From contig PUFA01000057.1 in assembly GCA_003508835.1 (NCBI GenBank), positions 9,250,501-9,314,500 of the forward strand: DNA of 64,000 bases, written 5' to 3'. Shown here in pieces: positions 56,001 through 60,170 of the stretch. The notes beneath the pieces are model-generated. The model saw nothing but the letters and a program-made list of their open reading frames with translations, was not told the DNA's origin and made no database searches. Made by a program: the position numbers and the translations under genes. The stretch's first letter is position 1; every line of letters begins with the position of its first letter. Source of the stretch: Eonycteris spelaea (lineage: Eukaryota > Chordata > Mammalia > Chiroptera > Pteropodidae).

Positions 56001-56598
56001 AAGAGACAACTGTACAGTAATAGAAAAAACTGAAATATAATACAAAAAAGAAAAGTACTTTTTTCTTTTTGCTTAAAGTAATATATATTTAAATGATTAT
56101 CCATTAAGAATCTGGGTGTGACAAATGAACATTTGCTGTCACCATTAATATCAGGTACTATTTTAAATTTTGTTAATCTTTTAAATTTGCATTGTCTTAA
56201 TCAGATCTAGTAGTAAGGAGATGGCTACTAGCACTTGTTTAATTCGTGTCAGTTGTGATGTAATGGATATATTTAGAAATAATTTTTTTTCTGGTTGTAT
56301 CTTAGTACCACCTAAAATGAAGCCAGGCATTGCTTTAGGTAGGAACATGTGGTTCTGTGAAGAACTTGGCATTTTTCTTACCCTTTATAATTTGTTTTGT
56401 GGATAGAAGTGGTTCAGAAATGTTAATCATGAAAAATAATTACATGGCATTTGGATTGCTCCCTTTACAGCCATGTTATGCCGAGAGGCTCAGGAACTGG
56501 AGTTTACAGTAATGCTGCACCACCACCTGTGACTTATCAGGGAAACTTATACAGGCCGCTATTGAGAGGACAAGCCCAGATTCCAAAACTCATGTCAA
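10955..56598 (+). CDS. XRN2: XRN2, nuclear 5'->3' exoribonuclease 2 (27 coding exons; 3' end outside window)
   Basis: XRN2 degrades RNA with a 5'-monophosphate in the nucleus. It acts in torpedo termination of RNA polymerase II, in rRNA and snoRNA 5' trimming, and in nuclear RNA surveillance. The joined exons read as XRN2 from the N-terminal [16 protein letters not shown] through [18 protein letters not shown] near residue 820. Visible family features are Asp54 in LYLDMNG, Asp103 in AIDGV, the acidic motif PGEGEHK (Glu203, Glu205), CGADADL (Asp233, Asp235), a CCHC zinc knuckle at 263-276 and VGNDFLP (Asp345). Asp235 is the residue known as catalytic in human XRN2. Exon ends: 10955-11029, 18053-18182, 18264-18375, 20167-20278, 21788-21846, 21924-22013, 22763-22835, 22973-23023, 23502-23659, 24654-24728, 24815-24948, 25048-25105, 25189-25296, 29707-29751, 31221-31352, 34709-34827, 36884-37019, 38253-38360, 38448-38537, 39196-39268, 40850-40933, 41864-41961, 42580-42659, 43902-43958, 53967-54035, 54131-54262, 56471-56598. 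About 89 C-terminal residues lie beyond the window. The frame is intact except for a +2-nt break in exon 2. Confidence 0.97.
11030..13490. other. Intron 1, 5' part
   Basis: GC-rich for the first 350 bp, then ordinary AT-rich intron. A C/A-rich stretch near 12140-12195 and a T-run near 12893-12908 are visible. Apart from the MIR at 12965 I recognise nothing functional. Confidence 0.6.
12962..13198 (-). repeat. MIR SINE remnant
   Basis: The + strand shows ACACTTATGTAGTGTTTACC, CCAGGTACTGTTCTAGGTAC and AACCACAGAGGGGTTAAGTA. These are reverse-complement MIR features spread over about 235 bp. Confidence 0.75.
13495..16690 (-). mobile_element. Old L1 (antisense to XRN2), internally deleted and interrupted
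   Basis: Starts with the reversed L1 3' end (TTTATTGAGGTATAATTGAC) and runs on through ORF2 read backwards, including the reverse-transcriptase region around 14780-15250. It appears to lose a segment near 14560. A second L1 fragment (about 16070-16625) interrupts it, after which its sequence resumes with CAACTGGAGCATTTAGAACA. Many stops make it inactive. Confidence 0.75.
16070..16625 (-). mobile_element. Second antisense L1 3'-end fragment, nested in the first
   Basis: Begins with AATGTGGCAGAATATACATA and CATAAAATTTGCCATTTTAA, a classic reversed L1 3' UTR, and continues to the distal 3' ORF2 region. The flanks TCTTTGCCCTTTT and TCTCTGCCTTAC look like a diverged target duplication. Confidence 0.6.
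16700..17325 (+). mobile_element. L1 fragment, sense orientation (distal ORF2)
   Basis: Contains L1 ORF2 3' text such as CAAACCAATTTAAAAATAGG and AATGGAAATCAAAACTACAG, then a distal ORF2 segment ending near ACACCCAATAAAG. It has multiple stops in all frames. Confidence 0.75.
17326..18052. other. Intron 1, 3' part
   Basis: Purine-rich text (GGAGATGAAGTGGAGAGGCA and similar) resembles an old mammalian interspersed repeat that also seems present at 18530-19000 and 27600-28760. I cannot assign the family. The acceptor tract before exon 2 (TTATCACTTCTCATAG) is weak. Confidence 0.4.
18053..18182 (+). CDS. XRN2: XRN2 exon 2 (residues 26-68), reading frame interrupted
   Basis: Downstream of 18064 the exon reads cleanly as residues 29-68, including [12 protein letters not shown] and [17 protein letters not shown]. 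This includes the metal-site residue Asp54. The start is broken. After the acceptor CATAG the sequence is CCAAAAGATGATGC, where the family frame (Pro-Lys-Glu-Cys) needs two bases fewer. From exon 1 the ribosome would read Pro-Lys-Asp-Asp-Ala-Met-Val then TAA. In the downstream frame there is a TGA at 18061-18063. The donor (AA|GTACGT) is normal. The cause may be an assembly or base error, a private allele, or a real change bypassed by the next acceptor. Confidence 0.9.
18264..18375 (+). CDS. XRN2: XRN2 exon 3 (residues 68-105)
   Basis: Encodes [20 protein letters not shown] through LLYMAIDGV, part of conserved region CR1. Asp103 in the AIDG motif is an expected metal-site residue. The first base completes the Lys68 codon split with exon 2. 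The acceptor is TATAG and the donor GTAAGT, ending in phase 0. Confidence 0.96.
18376..20166. other. Intron 3
   Basis: 18530-19000 has the look of an old repeat related to 17330-17900. A perfect 10-bp inverted repeat (TATGTGCATA at 19404-19413, TATGCACATA at 19430-19439) could form a small hairpin. No gene is seen. Confidence 0.45.
20167..20278 (+). CDS. XRN2: XRN2 exon 4 (residues 106-143)
   Basis: Encodes [20 protein letters not shown] and the following basic helix to EEILAKG. The conserved [12 protein letters not shown] motif contributes basic and glutamine side chains near the 5'-phosphate pocket in XRN structures. Ends in phase 1. Confidence 0.97.
20279..21787. other. Intron 4
   Basis: No recognisable gene or well-preserved repeat. 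A short alternating purine/pyrimidine tract (GCGCGCGTGTGCACACTGTG) starts near 21486. Confidence 0.5.
21788..21846 (+). CDS. XRN2: XRN2 exon 5 (residues 143-162)
   Basis: Short exon encoding [20 protein letters not shown] within CR1. The acceptor TGTCTAG has a good pyrimidine tract. The donor GTAAGT follows a phase-0 end. Confidence 0.96.
21924..22013 (+). CDS. XRN2: XRN2 exon 6 (residues 163-192)
   Basis: Encodes [20 protein letters not shown] then [10 protein letters not shown]. GTxFM is a signature of the XRN nuclease core. It lies only 77 bp after exon 5, is 90 bp long and is symmetric (phase 0/0). Confidence 0.97.
22014..22762. other. Intron 6
   Basis: Ordinary AT-rich intron. A C-run near 22101-22114 followed by A6 is the only low-complexity feature. 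Confidence 0.5.
22763..22835 (+). CDS. XRN2: XRN2 exon 7 (residues 193-217)
   Basis: Encodes [20 protein letters not shown] and RRQR. The PGEGEHKI motif supplies two acidic residues (Glu203, Glu205) of the two-metal catalytic centre. Ends in phase 1. Confidence 0.97.
22973..23023 (+). CDS. XRN2: XRN2 exon 8 (residues 217-234)
   Basis: A 51-bp exon encoding [17 protein letters not shown]. It ends one base into Ala234, so the catalytic CGADAD motif is split between exons 8 and 9. The acceptor is CTCTTTAG and the donor GTAAGT. Confidence 0.96.
23024..23501. other. Intron 8
   Basis: AT-rich, and nothing recognisable in it. Confidence 0.5.
23502..23659 (+). CDS. XRN2: XRN2 exon 9 (residues 234-286): catalytic Asp235 and CCHC zinc knuckle
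   Basis: Begins with [20 protein letters not shown], completing the metal-binding Asp233/Asp235 pair. It then encodes Cys263-x2-Cys266-x4-His271-x4-Cys276, a CCHC zinc knuckle present in XRN2/Rat1 of animals and absent from XRN1. It ends in a basic KKGK at phase 0. The acceptor TTGATAG is pyrimidine-poor. Confidence 0.96.
23690..23795 (-). mobile_element. L1 3'-end remnant in intron 9
   Basis: A T-rich start followed by ATTGCGATAAATATGCATAA and GTGTATAATTCAATGG matches a reversed old L1 3' UTR. Confidence 0.5.
24311..24485. mobile_element. hAT-type non-autonomous DNA transposon remnant in intron 9
   Basis: The ends CAGGAATTGACAAACT and ACATTTGCTGATCCCTG are inverted repeats, and the interior includes GAGCTAAGAATGATTTTTAT and CTATTTACTTTCTGGCCCTT. 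These are typical of a common MER/Charlie family. It has no coding capacity. Confidence 0.7.
24654..24728 (+). CDS. XRN2: XRN2 exon 10 (residues 287-311)
   Basis: Encodes [20 protein letters not shown] and NVLRE, linking the zinc knuckle to the second half of CR1. It is 75 bp and symmetric (phase 0/0), with acceptor TTGCAG. Confidence 0.96.
24815..24948 (+). CDS. XRN2: XRN2 exon 11 (residues 312-356)
   Basis: Encodes [20 protein letters not shown] then [20 protein letters not shown]. The [10 protein letters not shown] block carries Asp345 of the active site and is a strong family signature. Intron 10 upstream is only 86 bp. Ends in phase 2. Confidence 0.97.
25048..25105 (+). CDS. XRN2: XRN2 exon 12 (residues 356-375)
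   Basis: Encodes [20 protein letters not shown]. It is a 58-bp exon in a tight cluster with exons 11 and 13, separated by introns of about 100 and 83 bp. Ends in phase 0. Confidence 0.96.
25189..25296 (+). CDS. XRN2: XRN2 exon 13 (residues 376-411)
   Basis: Encodes [20 protein letters not shown] then [16 protein letters not shown], the end of CR1 and start of a charged linker. Phase 0/0. The donor GAG|GTAAAG is followed by a 4.4-kb intron. Confidence 0.96.
25297..29706. other. Intron 13 (4.4 kb)
   Basis: Holds the 5S-derived SINE at 26115-26355. The purine-rich region at 27600-28760 (with CAGTACAAAGGCTCTGGGCA and GAGGGTTTTGATTATAAGAG) resembles an old interspersed repeat of mammals that I cannot name. 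No gene is seen. Confidence 0.45.
26115..26355 (-). mobile_element. 5S rRNA-derived SINE (MEG-R type) in intron 13
   Basis: The - strand carries a near-complete 5S rRNA-like head (26238-26353), then a unique tail and an A-rich end (the T-rich stretch 26116-26157 on +). The first part of the 5S internal control region, AAGCTAAGCAGGGTCGGGCC, is kept without change at 26288-26307. A perfect 10-bp target duplication CCCCTGGGAG flanks it (26105-26114, 26356-26365). SINEs built on 5S rRNA are known from fruit bats and only a few other vertebrates. It is antisense to XRN2. Confidence 0.9.
29707..29751 (+). CDS. XRN2: XRN2 exon 14 (residues 412-426)
   Basis: A 45-bp microexon-like exon encoding the very basic [15 protein letters not shown], probably a nuclear-localisation or RNA-contact segment. 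It is symmetric (phase 0/0), so skipping would keep the frame and remove this basic patch. Confidence 0.95.
29752..31220. other. Intron 14
   Basis: No gene or well-preserved repeat apart from the CTT microsatellite at 30395. Confidence 0.5.
30395..30427. repeat. (CTT)n microsatellite with T-run
   Basis: About six CTT units followed by roughly 14 T. This is a low-complexity pyrimidine tract in intron 14. Confidence 0.9.
31221..31352 (+). CDS. XRN2: XRN2 exon 15 (residues 427-470)
   Basis: Encodes [20 protein letters not shown] and [20 protein letters not shown], part of the low-complexity, Ser/Pro-rich linker between CR1 and CR2. Ser-Pro and Thr-Pro sites are visible. It is 132 bp with phase 0/0. 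Confidence 0.96.
33205..33400 (-). repeat. MIR SINE remnant
   Basis: The + strand shows CACATTTTATTTAATCTTTG followed by GCCCAAGACCATATAGCCAG. This is the reverse-complement MIR core with its flanking text, clearly diverged. Confidence 0.6.
34090..34250 (-). mobile_element. 5'-truncated 5S rRNA-derived SINE (MEG-R type) in intron 15
   Basis: Same tail as the intron 13 copy (TTGCAAGGACCTTGTCAACC), then the distal part of the 5S head, which stops abruptly at GGCCCGACCCTG inside the internal promoter. A 14-bp perfect target duplication AGCATTGACTTTTT flanks it (34076-34089, 34251-34264). This shows that truncation happened at insertion. It is antisense to XRN2. Confidence 0.9.
34709..34827 (+). 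CDS. XRN2: XRN2 exon 16 (residues 471-510): Ser/Pro linker and [15 protein letters not shown]
   Basis: Encodes [20 protein letters not shown] then [19 protein letters not shown]. The KRK followed by an acidic Ser/Glu run looks like a nuclear localisation signal with adjacent CK2-type phosphorylation sites. That function is inference from composition. Ends in phase 2. Confidence 0.96.
34828..36883. other. Intron 16
   Basis: AT-rich, with no recognisable gene or element. Confidence 0.5.
36884..37019 (+). CDS. XRN2: XRN2 exon 17 (residues 510-555): start of CR2
   Basis: Encodes [20 protein letters not shown], then [25 protein letters not shown]. The blocks WKxRYYxxKF and VxSYVEGLxWVLxYYY are hallmarks of CR2 in all XRN enzymes, which packs against CR1 to build the active-site pocket. 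Ends in phase 0. Confidence 0.97.
37020..38252. other. Intron 17
   Basis: Nothing recognised. AT-rich. Confidence 0.5.
38253..38360 (+). CDS. XRN2: XRN2 exon 18 (residues 556-591)
   Basis: Encodes [20 protein letters not shown] then [16 protein letters not shown]. [16 protein letters not shown] is one of the best conserved CR2 motifs. It is 108 bp with phase 0/0. Confidence 0.97.
38448..38537 (+). CDS. XRN2: XRN2 exon 19 (residues 592-621)
   Basis: Encodes [20 protein letters not shown] then [10 protein letters not shown], the PFxPxEQLMxVLP-type block of CR2. It is 90 bp with phase 0/0 and lies 87 bp after exon 18. Confidence 0.97.
38538..39195. other. Intron 19
   Basis: Nothing recognised beyond a short GCTAGCTAGCTAG run near 38880. 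Confidence 0.5.
39196..39268 (+). CDS. XRN2: XRN2 exon 20 (residues 622-646)
   Basis: Encodes [20 protein letters not shown] then YAWQ, with the conserved SPIIDFYPxDFxxDxNGKxxxWQG block of CR2. Ends in phase 1, splitting Gly646. Confidence 0.97.
39269..40849. other. Intron 20
   Basis: A possible very diverged MIR lies near 40430-40560 (GAAGAAACTGAGTCTTAGAA). Nothing else is recognised. Confidence 0.4.
40850..40933 (+). CDS. XRN2: XRN2 exon 21 (residues 646-674)
   Basis: Encodes [20 protein letters not shown] then YPDLTPEE. VxLLPFIDExRLL is a common XRN signature at the end of CR2. The acceptor TTTCCCCAG is strong. Ends in phase 1. Confidence 0.97.
40934..41863. other. Intron 21
   Basis: AT-rich, with no recognisable element. 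A strong pyrimidine tract (TTTTCCCCCAG) precedes exon 22. Confidence 0.5.
41864..41961 (+). CDS. XRN2: XRN2 exon 22 (residues 674-706)
   Basis: Encodes [20 protein letters not shown] then [13 protein letters not shown]. ExxRNxxG is the usual end of the conserved nuclease core. Ends in phase 0. Confidence 0.97.
42035..42560 (-). mobile_element. Antisense L1 3' UTR/ORF2-end remnant, left of exon 23
   Basis: Reversed L1 3' end (TTTACCATTAACCATTTTTA, CATACACAGTATTGTGAAAC) continuing to GAATAATGCTACTGTGAGCA and ending near TTTTTTTGGGTATG. This lies about 20 bp before the exon 23 acceptor. Confidence 0.75.
42580..42659 (+). CDS. XRN2: XRN2 exon 23 (residues 707-733)
   Basis: Encodes [20 protein letters not shown] then EAILPD. 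It sits between two antisense L1 remnants (see 42035-42560 and 43318-43720). The acceptor TTTCCACAG lies only about 20 bp after recognisable L1 sequence. Ends in phase 2. Confidence 0.96.
43318..43720 (-). mobile_element. Antisense L1 remnant, right of exon 23
   Basis: Starts at TATCTAGGAATATAATTGCT, which in L1 order comes almost immediately after the point where the left fragment stops. It runs on through TTATTGGCACTTTATTATAG and TGCATTTCTCTGATTACTGA. It has the same orientation as the left fragment and appears similar in age. Confidence 0.65.
43902..43958 (+). CDS. XRN2: XRN2 exon 24 (residues 733-752)
   Basis: A 57-bp exon encoding [19 protein letters not shown]. It precedes the largest intron in the window (~10 kb). 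Ends in phase 2. Confidence 0.95.
43959..46800. other. Intron 24, 5' part
   Basis: AT-rich sequence with no gene or well-preserved repeat recognised. 46060-46760 has pyrimidine-rich text with no clear family. Confidence 0.45.
46801..49181 (-). mobile_element. HAL1-type (ORF2-less L1-derived) retrotransposon, copy 3
   Basis: Read on the - strand it has the same order as copies 1 and 2: the 5' region starting GGCAAAATGGCATAGATGAT (5' end near 49181), ORF1, a short 3' region with no ORF2, an A-run (T-run 46826-46836 on +), then the extension shared with copy 2. It lies antisense in XRN2 intron 24. I see no clear target duplication. Confidence 0.82.
47496..48235 (-). pseudogene. Decayed L1-type ORF1 in HAL1 copy 3
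   Basis: The C-terminal domain keeps a 91-codon open stretch (47496-47771) with [20 protein letters not shown] and the [20 protein letters not shown] segment. The N-terminal coiled-coil part upstream to about 48235 is broken by frameshifts. Confidence 0.78.
49484..49775. repeat. 31-bp perfect direct repeat pair
   Basis: The segment at 49484-49514 is repeated exactly at 49745-49775. Both copies start ACTTCAGTGATTGTAAGACT and end TGGTTGGCA. The ~230 bp between them does not look repeated. Confidence 0.9.
52234..52462. mobile_element. hAT-type non-autonomous DNA transposon in intron 24
   Basis: The ends CAGTGGTCCCTAACC and GACTGGGGACCTCTG are inverted repeats. The 8-bp flanks ATATATGT (52226-52233) and ATATATGC (52463-52470) match at seven of eight positions, as expected for a hAT target duplication. 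The interior resembles a common mammalian MER element. Confidence 0.75.
53967..54035 (+). CDS. XRN2: XRN2 exon 25 (residues 752-775)
   Basis: Encodes [20 protein letters not shown] then GA, the post-core region that packs on the nuclease domain. The exon is 69 bp, in phase 2 and ending in phase 2. Confidence 0.95.
54131..54262 (+). CDS. XRN2: XRN2 exon 26 (residues 775-819)
   Basis: Encodes [20 protein letters not shown] then [23 protein letters not shown]. It lies 95 bp after exon 25. The acceptor CTGATGGTCAG is comparatively pyrimidine-poor. Ends in phase 2 at GG before GTGAGT. Confidence 0.96.
54263..55695. other. Intron 26, 5' part
   Basis: Contains the MIR near 55.0-55.3 kb and an A-run at 55306-55322. 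Otherwise nothing is recognised. Confidence 0.5.
55022..55275 (+). repeat. MIR SINE, nearly full length
   Basis: Contains GCATAGCAGTTAAGAGCATG (tRNA-like head), TACAAGTTACTAAACTGCCC, TTGTTGTGAGGATAAAGTGA and the 3' CGAGTGCTTAGAATAGTTCC. It is in MIR order over about 250 bp. Confidence 0.8.
55696..56011. mobile_element. Tigger-type (MER2-like) DNA transposon remnant in intron 26
   Basis: The terminal repeats CAGTTGGCCCTCT and AGAGACAACTG are inverted, and the interior has CTGCAGATTCAACCAACTAT and TGGTCCTGGAACCAAGCCCC. It carries an expanded G-run at 55762-55790. Confidence 0.75.
55762..55790 (+). repeat. G-rich tract, potential G-quadruplex
   Basis: A run of 15 G, then C-GGGG-C-GGGG-C-GGG, on the XRN2 sense strand. 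The motif satisfies four or more G-tracts with one-base loops, so it could fold in the nascent transcript. It lies inside the Tigger remnant. Confidence 0.85.
56297..56460 (+). repeat. 164-bp local duplication, copy 1 (ends 10 bp before exon 27)
   Basis: Matches 56953-57115 with roughly 15 substitutions and one indel by eye. It starts GTATCTTAGTACCACCTAAA and ends CATTTGGATTGCT, immediately before the CCCTTTACAG acceptor of exon 27. Confidence 0.88.
56471..56598 (+). CDS. XRN2: XRN2 exon 27 (residues 819-861), last exon in the window
   Basis: Encodes [20 protein letters not shown] then [22 protein letters not shown], part of the Gly/Pro-rich C-terminal tail. The acceptor CCCTTTACAG directly follows copy 1 of a local 164-bp duplication. 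It ends one base into the next codon. I found no sequence for the following tail exons anywhere between 56599 and 64000. Confidence 0.95.
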
Positions 56599-57449
56599 GT
56601 AAGCTTTTACTAATTAGTTATTTTGCATGCTAAATAAATTACAACAAAGATTGGTTTCTAATCTTTATTGCTAAACAGATATATTATATCAGTGCAGAGA
56701 TAATGGACTTAAAAACAATTTAGAATTATAAGAGACTACTTCATACAGTCTTCAGACATTTTTACTGTATACAGTTAATTGAATATCTGAATTGGATTTC
56801 TTATTTTCATTTATAAATTTTTTGAGTGAACATATGCAAAAAGATATATGGAATGCTTGCTGTTTGTATTGGGGCAATTAAATCACATGCAGTAAATATG
56901 GAATAACAACCACTTAATTGAGAGATAGCAGTATCCCTTTTTTGAACAAATCGTATCTCAGTACCACCTAAGATGAAGCCAGGCATTACTTTAGGTAGGA
57001 ACCTGTGGTTCTGTGAAGACTTTGGCCTTTTCCTTACCCCTTATGATTTGTTTTATAGACAGAAGTGGTTCAGAAATGTTAATCATGGAAATAATTACAT
57101 GACATTTGGATTGCTGTGGAAAAGGGATAAAATAGTTGAATGTTATAGGCTTCATAATTTACAGTAATTTTAAATTGTATCCCAAAAATTTAATGTTATT
57201 TTTGAGCTTTATGGCCATGCCCATTTATCAAGAAAGTCTAAGTCATGTGCCAAGTTTTCAAAACTACTTTTTTCATGAAGCCCTTGCTTCTTCATTCCTG
57301 GTTGTCCGGTTATTATCCAGCCAGGCAACACTAGAATGACAGGGCAAGAGAGTGTGGCAAAATTCTAACATTTGTTAAATATAAGTGTCATTTGATTTCA
57401 GTATTTTTCTGAACGTTTGAAATATTTTATAAAAAATTGTTTAGGATGT
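56599..57449. other. Intron 27, 5' part
   Basis: Apart from the duplicated block at 56953-57115, nothing is recognised. No further XRN2 exon is seen. Confidence 0.5.
56953..57115 (+). repeat. 164-bp local duplication, copy 2 (in intron 27)
   Basis: Second copy, 656 bp downstream of the first and in the same orientation. It stops at the same ATTGCT but is followed by GTGGAAAAGG and not by an acceptor tract and exon. Confidence 0.88.
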
Positions 57450-57680
57450 GGTTTCATAGTGTAGTGGTTAGCACATCTCCTTTACACACAGAAGGCCCTG
57501 GCTTCACGCCCCAGTAGAGCCATAGTCCATGGTCTAGGGCCATGCCACCCTGAACAAGCCTGATGTCTGATCTTAGAAGCTACGCAGAGTCAGGCCTGGT
57601 TAGTACTTGGATGGGAGACCACCTAGGAAGACCGGGTGCTGTAGGCATAAATAGTAATAAATAATAATAAAAAATTTTTA
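57450..57680 (+). mobile_element. Hybrid tRNA-Val(TAC)/5S rRNA SINE (MEG-TR type) in intron 27
   Basis: 57450-57522 is a 73-nt tRNA-Val-like head with A box (around TAGTGTAGTGGTTAGC), anticodon-position TAC at 57483-57485 and a decayed B box (GGCTTCACGCC). After a 9-bp linker, 57532-57646 is a 5S rRNA-like body. Its internal control region differs at about three positions from the canonical sequence. The end is an irregular (TAA)n/A-rich tail. No clear target duplication is visible, and the tail abuts the 3' end of an antisense L1. This composite type was described in fruit bats. Confidence 0.88.
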
Positions 57681-57689
57681 AAGGCTCTC

Positions 57690-60170
57690 TTCCCTCTGCT
57701 GTATATTATATCCTTATGATTTATTTTAAACTGGAAGTTTGTATATCCTGATCCCTTCTCCTTTCCTGCCCATCCCTCACCTCCCTCTTCTCTGGCGACC
57801 ATCAAATTGTTTTCTGTATCTTTGAGTTTGTGTTTCATTTATTCATTTGTCTTGTTTTTTAGATTTCACATGTAAGTGAAATCATATAATGTTTGTCTTC
57901 CTTTGTCTGACTTATGTCACTTAGCATAATACTCTCAGAATCCATCCATGTTGTTAGAAATGGTGAGGTTTCTTTTTTTTTTTTTTTTCATGGCTGAGTA
58001 TACACCATATCTTCTTTATTTATTCTTCTGTTGATGGATCTAGGTTGCTTTTATACCTTGGCTATTGTAAACAATTCCATAATGAACTTACGGGTACATG
58101 TATCTTTTCAAATTATTGTTTTCATTTTCTTCAGATAAATACCCAAAAGTAGAAATGCTGGGTATACAGTTGCTTTATTTTTAATCTTTTAAGGAGTCAC
58201 CATGCTGTTTTCCAAGGGTAGGTGTTAAATCTTCTTTGAATGTTTGACAGATCACCTGTGAAGCTACCTGATCCTGGATTTTTGTTTTTGGGAGTTTTGG
58301 GATTATTGATTCAATTTTGTTATTAGTAATCAGTCTGTTCAGGTTTCCTGTTTCTTCTTGATTCAGTCTTGGAAAAGTATATGTTTCCAGGAATTTATCC
58401 ATTTCTTCTGGCTTGTCCAATTTGTTGTCATATAATTGTTCACAATATTCTTTTATAATCCTTTGTGTGGTTTTGGTTGTCACTTTCATTTCTGATTTTA
58501 TTTATTTGGGCCCTCTTTTTTTCTTGATGAGTATGGCTCAAGGTGTATCTATGTTGTTTATCTTTCAAAGAACCAGCTGTTAGTTTTGTTGATCTTTTCT
58601 ATTTTTTATCTCTATTTTATTTATTTTTGCTCTGATCTTTATTATTTCCTTCTTTCTACTCACTTTGGGCTTTGTTTGCTCTTCTTTTTCTAGTTCCTTT
58701 AGATGTAAGTTTAGATTGTTTTATTTAAGATTTTTCATGTTTCTTGCAATCGGCTTTTATTGCTATGAATTTCCCTCTTAGAACTGCTTTTGGATTACTG
58801 TGTTTCCATTTTCATTTATGTCAGGTATTTTTTGATTTCCTCCTTGATTTCTTCATTAATCCATTGATTGTTTAGAAGCATGTTGTTTAGCCTTCTTGTT
58901 TGTGTTTTTTTTACAGTTTTCCTTATTGTAATTGATACTGTTTCATACTGTTGTGATCAGAGAAGATGGTTGATATGATTTCAGTCTTAAAATTACTGAA
59001 ACTCTATGGGTTAATATGTGGTCTGTCCTGGAAAATGTTTCGTATGTACTTGAAAAAATGTAATTTGCTGTTTTGGGATAGAACGTTTCTGTAAATTTCA
59101 AGGCTACTGTTTCCTTGTTGATTTTCTGTCTGGATGATCTATCTGTTGATATAAATGGGGTCTGAAAGTCCCCTATTATTATTATTATATTACTGTCATT
59201 TTCTCCCTTCATATCTCCTAATAGTTGCTTTTTGCATTTAGGTGCTCCCATGTTGGGTGTGTAGATGTTGGCAAGTATTATATCCTCTTGTTAGATTGTC
59301 CACCTTTATTATTATGTAATGCCCTTCTTTGTCTCTTGTTATTTACATTCTTTGTTTCAAAGTCTGTTTTGTCTGATATAAGTATTGCTACCCCAGCTTT
59401 CTTTTCATTTGCATGAAATATCTTTTTTTATCCTTTCACTTTCAGTCTCTGTGTAATTCTCAATATCAAGTGAGCCTCTTGTAGGCCACATATACACAGA
59501 TCTTGTTTTTTATATTTGTTTAGCCACCCTATGTCTTCTATTGGAGCATTTAATCCACTTACATTTAATGTAATTACAGATTGGTGTGTACTTGTTGCCA
59601 TTTTATTGTTTTCTGGTTGTTTTGTGGTTCTTTGTTCCTTTCTTCTTCTCTTGCTCTCTTGTACATTGATGACTTTCCTTAGTGATTTGAGATACTTTTT
59701 ATTTTTTATGTATCTGTAAAAGGTTTTTGGGTTGTGGTTACTATGAGATTCATATGTTTATAGCAATCTAATTTAAGTTAATGGTCACTTAAGTCCTAAC
59801 ATGTTCTAAAAGCACTACATTTTTTACTCACCCTTCTTACATATTTGTTTTTGACATAATTTTTACATCTTTTGTGTGTGTATATGTGTCCCTTAATTTA
59901 TTACTGTAGTTATGCATGTTCTTACTATTTTTATCTCTTCACCTTCATACTAGCTTTGTAATTGGTTGATCCACTACATTTTCTAAGTGTTTGCCTTTAT
60001 CACTTTTTCTGTTTTGCTTTTATTACTTTACTGTTTTTTTTTGTCCTATATTTTCCATTTTTAGTTTTGCCCTTTTCTGCTTAAAGCAGTCTCTTTAACA
60101 TTTCTGTAATGCAGATTTACTGGCGAGAACTCTTTTACCTTTTGCTTGTCTGGGAAACTTTCTACTTCAG
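57690..60170 (-). mobile_element. Antisense L1, internally deleted
   Basis: Reversed L1 3' UTR (57690-58140), then a jump near 58215 into the reverse-transcriptase region of ORF2, continuing toward the ORF2 5' part near 60150. The short open pieces at 58181-58489 and 58943-59251 on the - strand are ORF2 scraps. It is interrupted by the next L1. Confidence 0.75.

Noticed and set aside
57450..57522. Functional tRNA-Val(TAC) gene
   Set aside because: The acceptor-stem and B-box positions have changed, it is fused to a 5S-like body and an A-rich tail, and it lies in an intron among retroposons. It is the head of a SINE.
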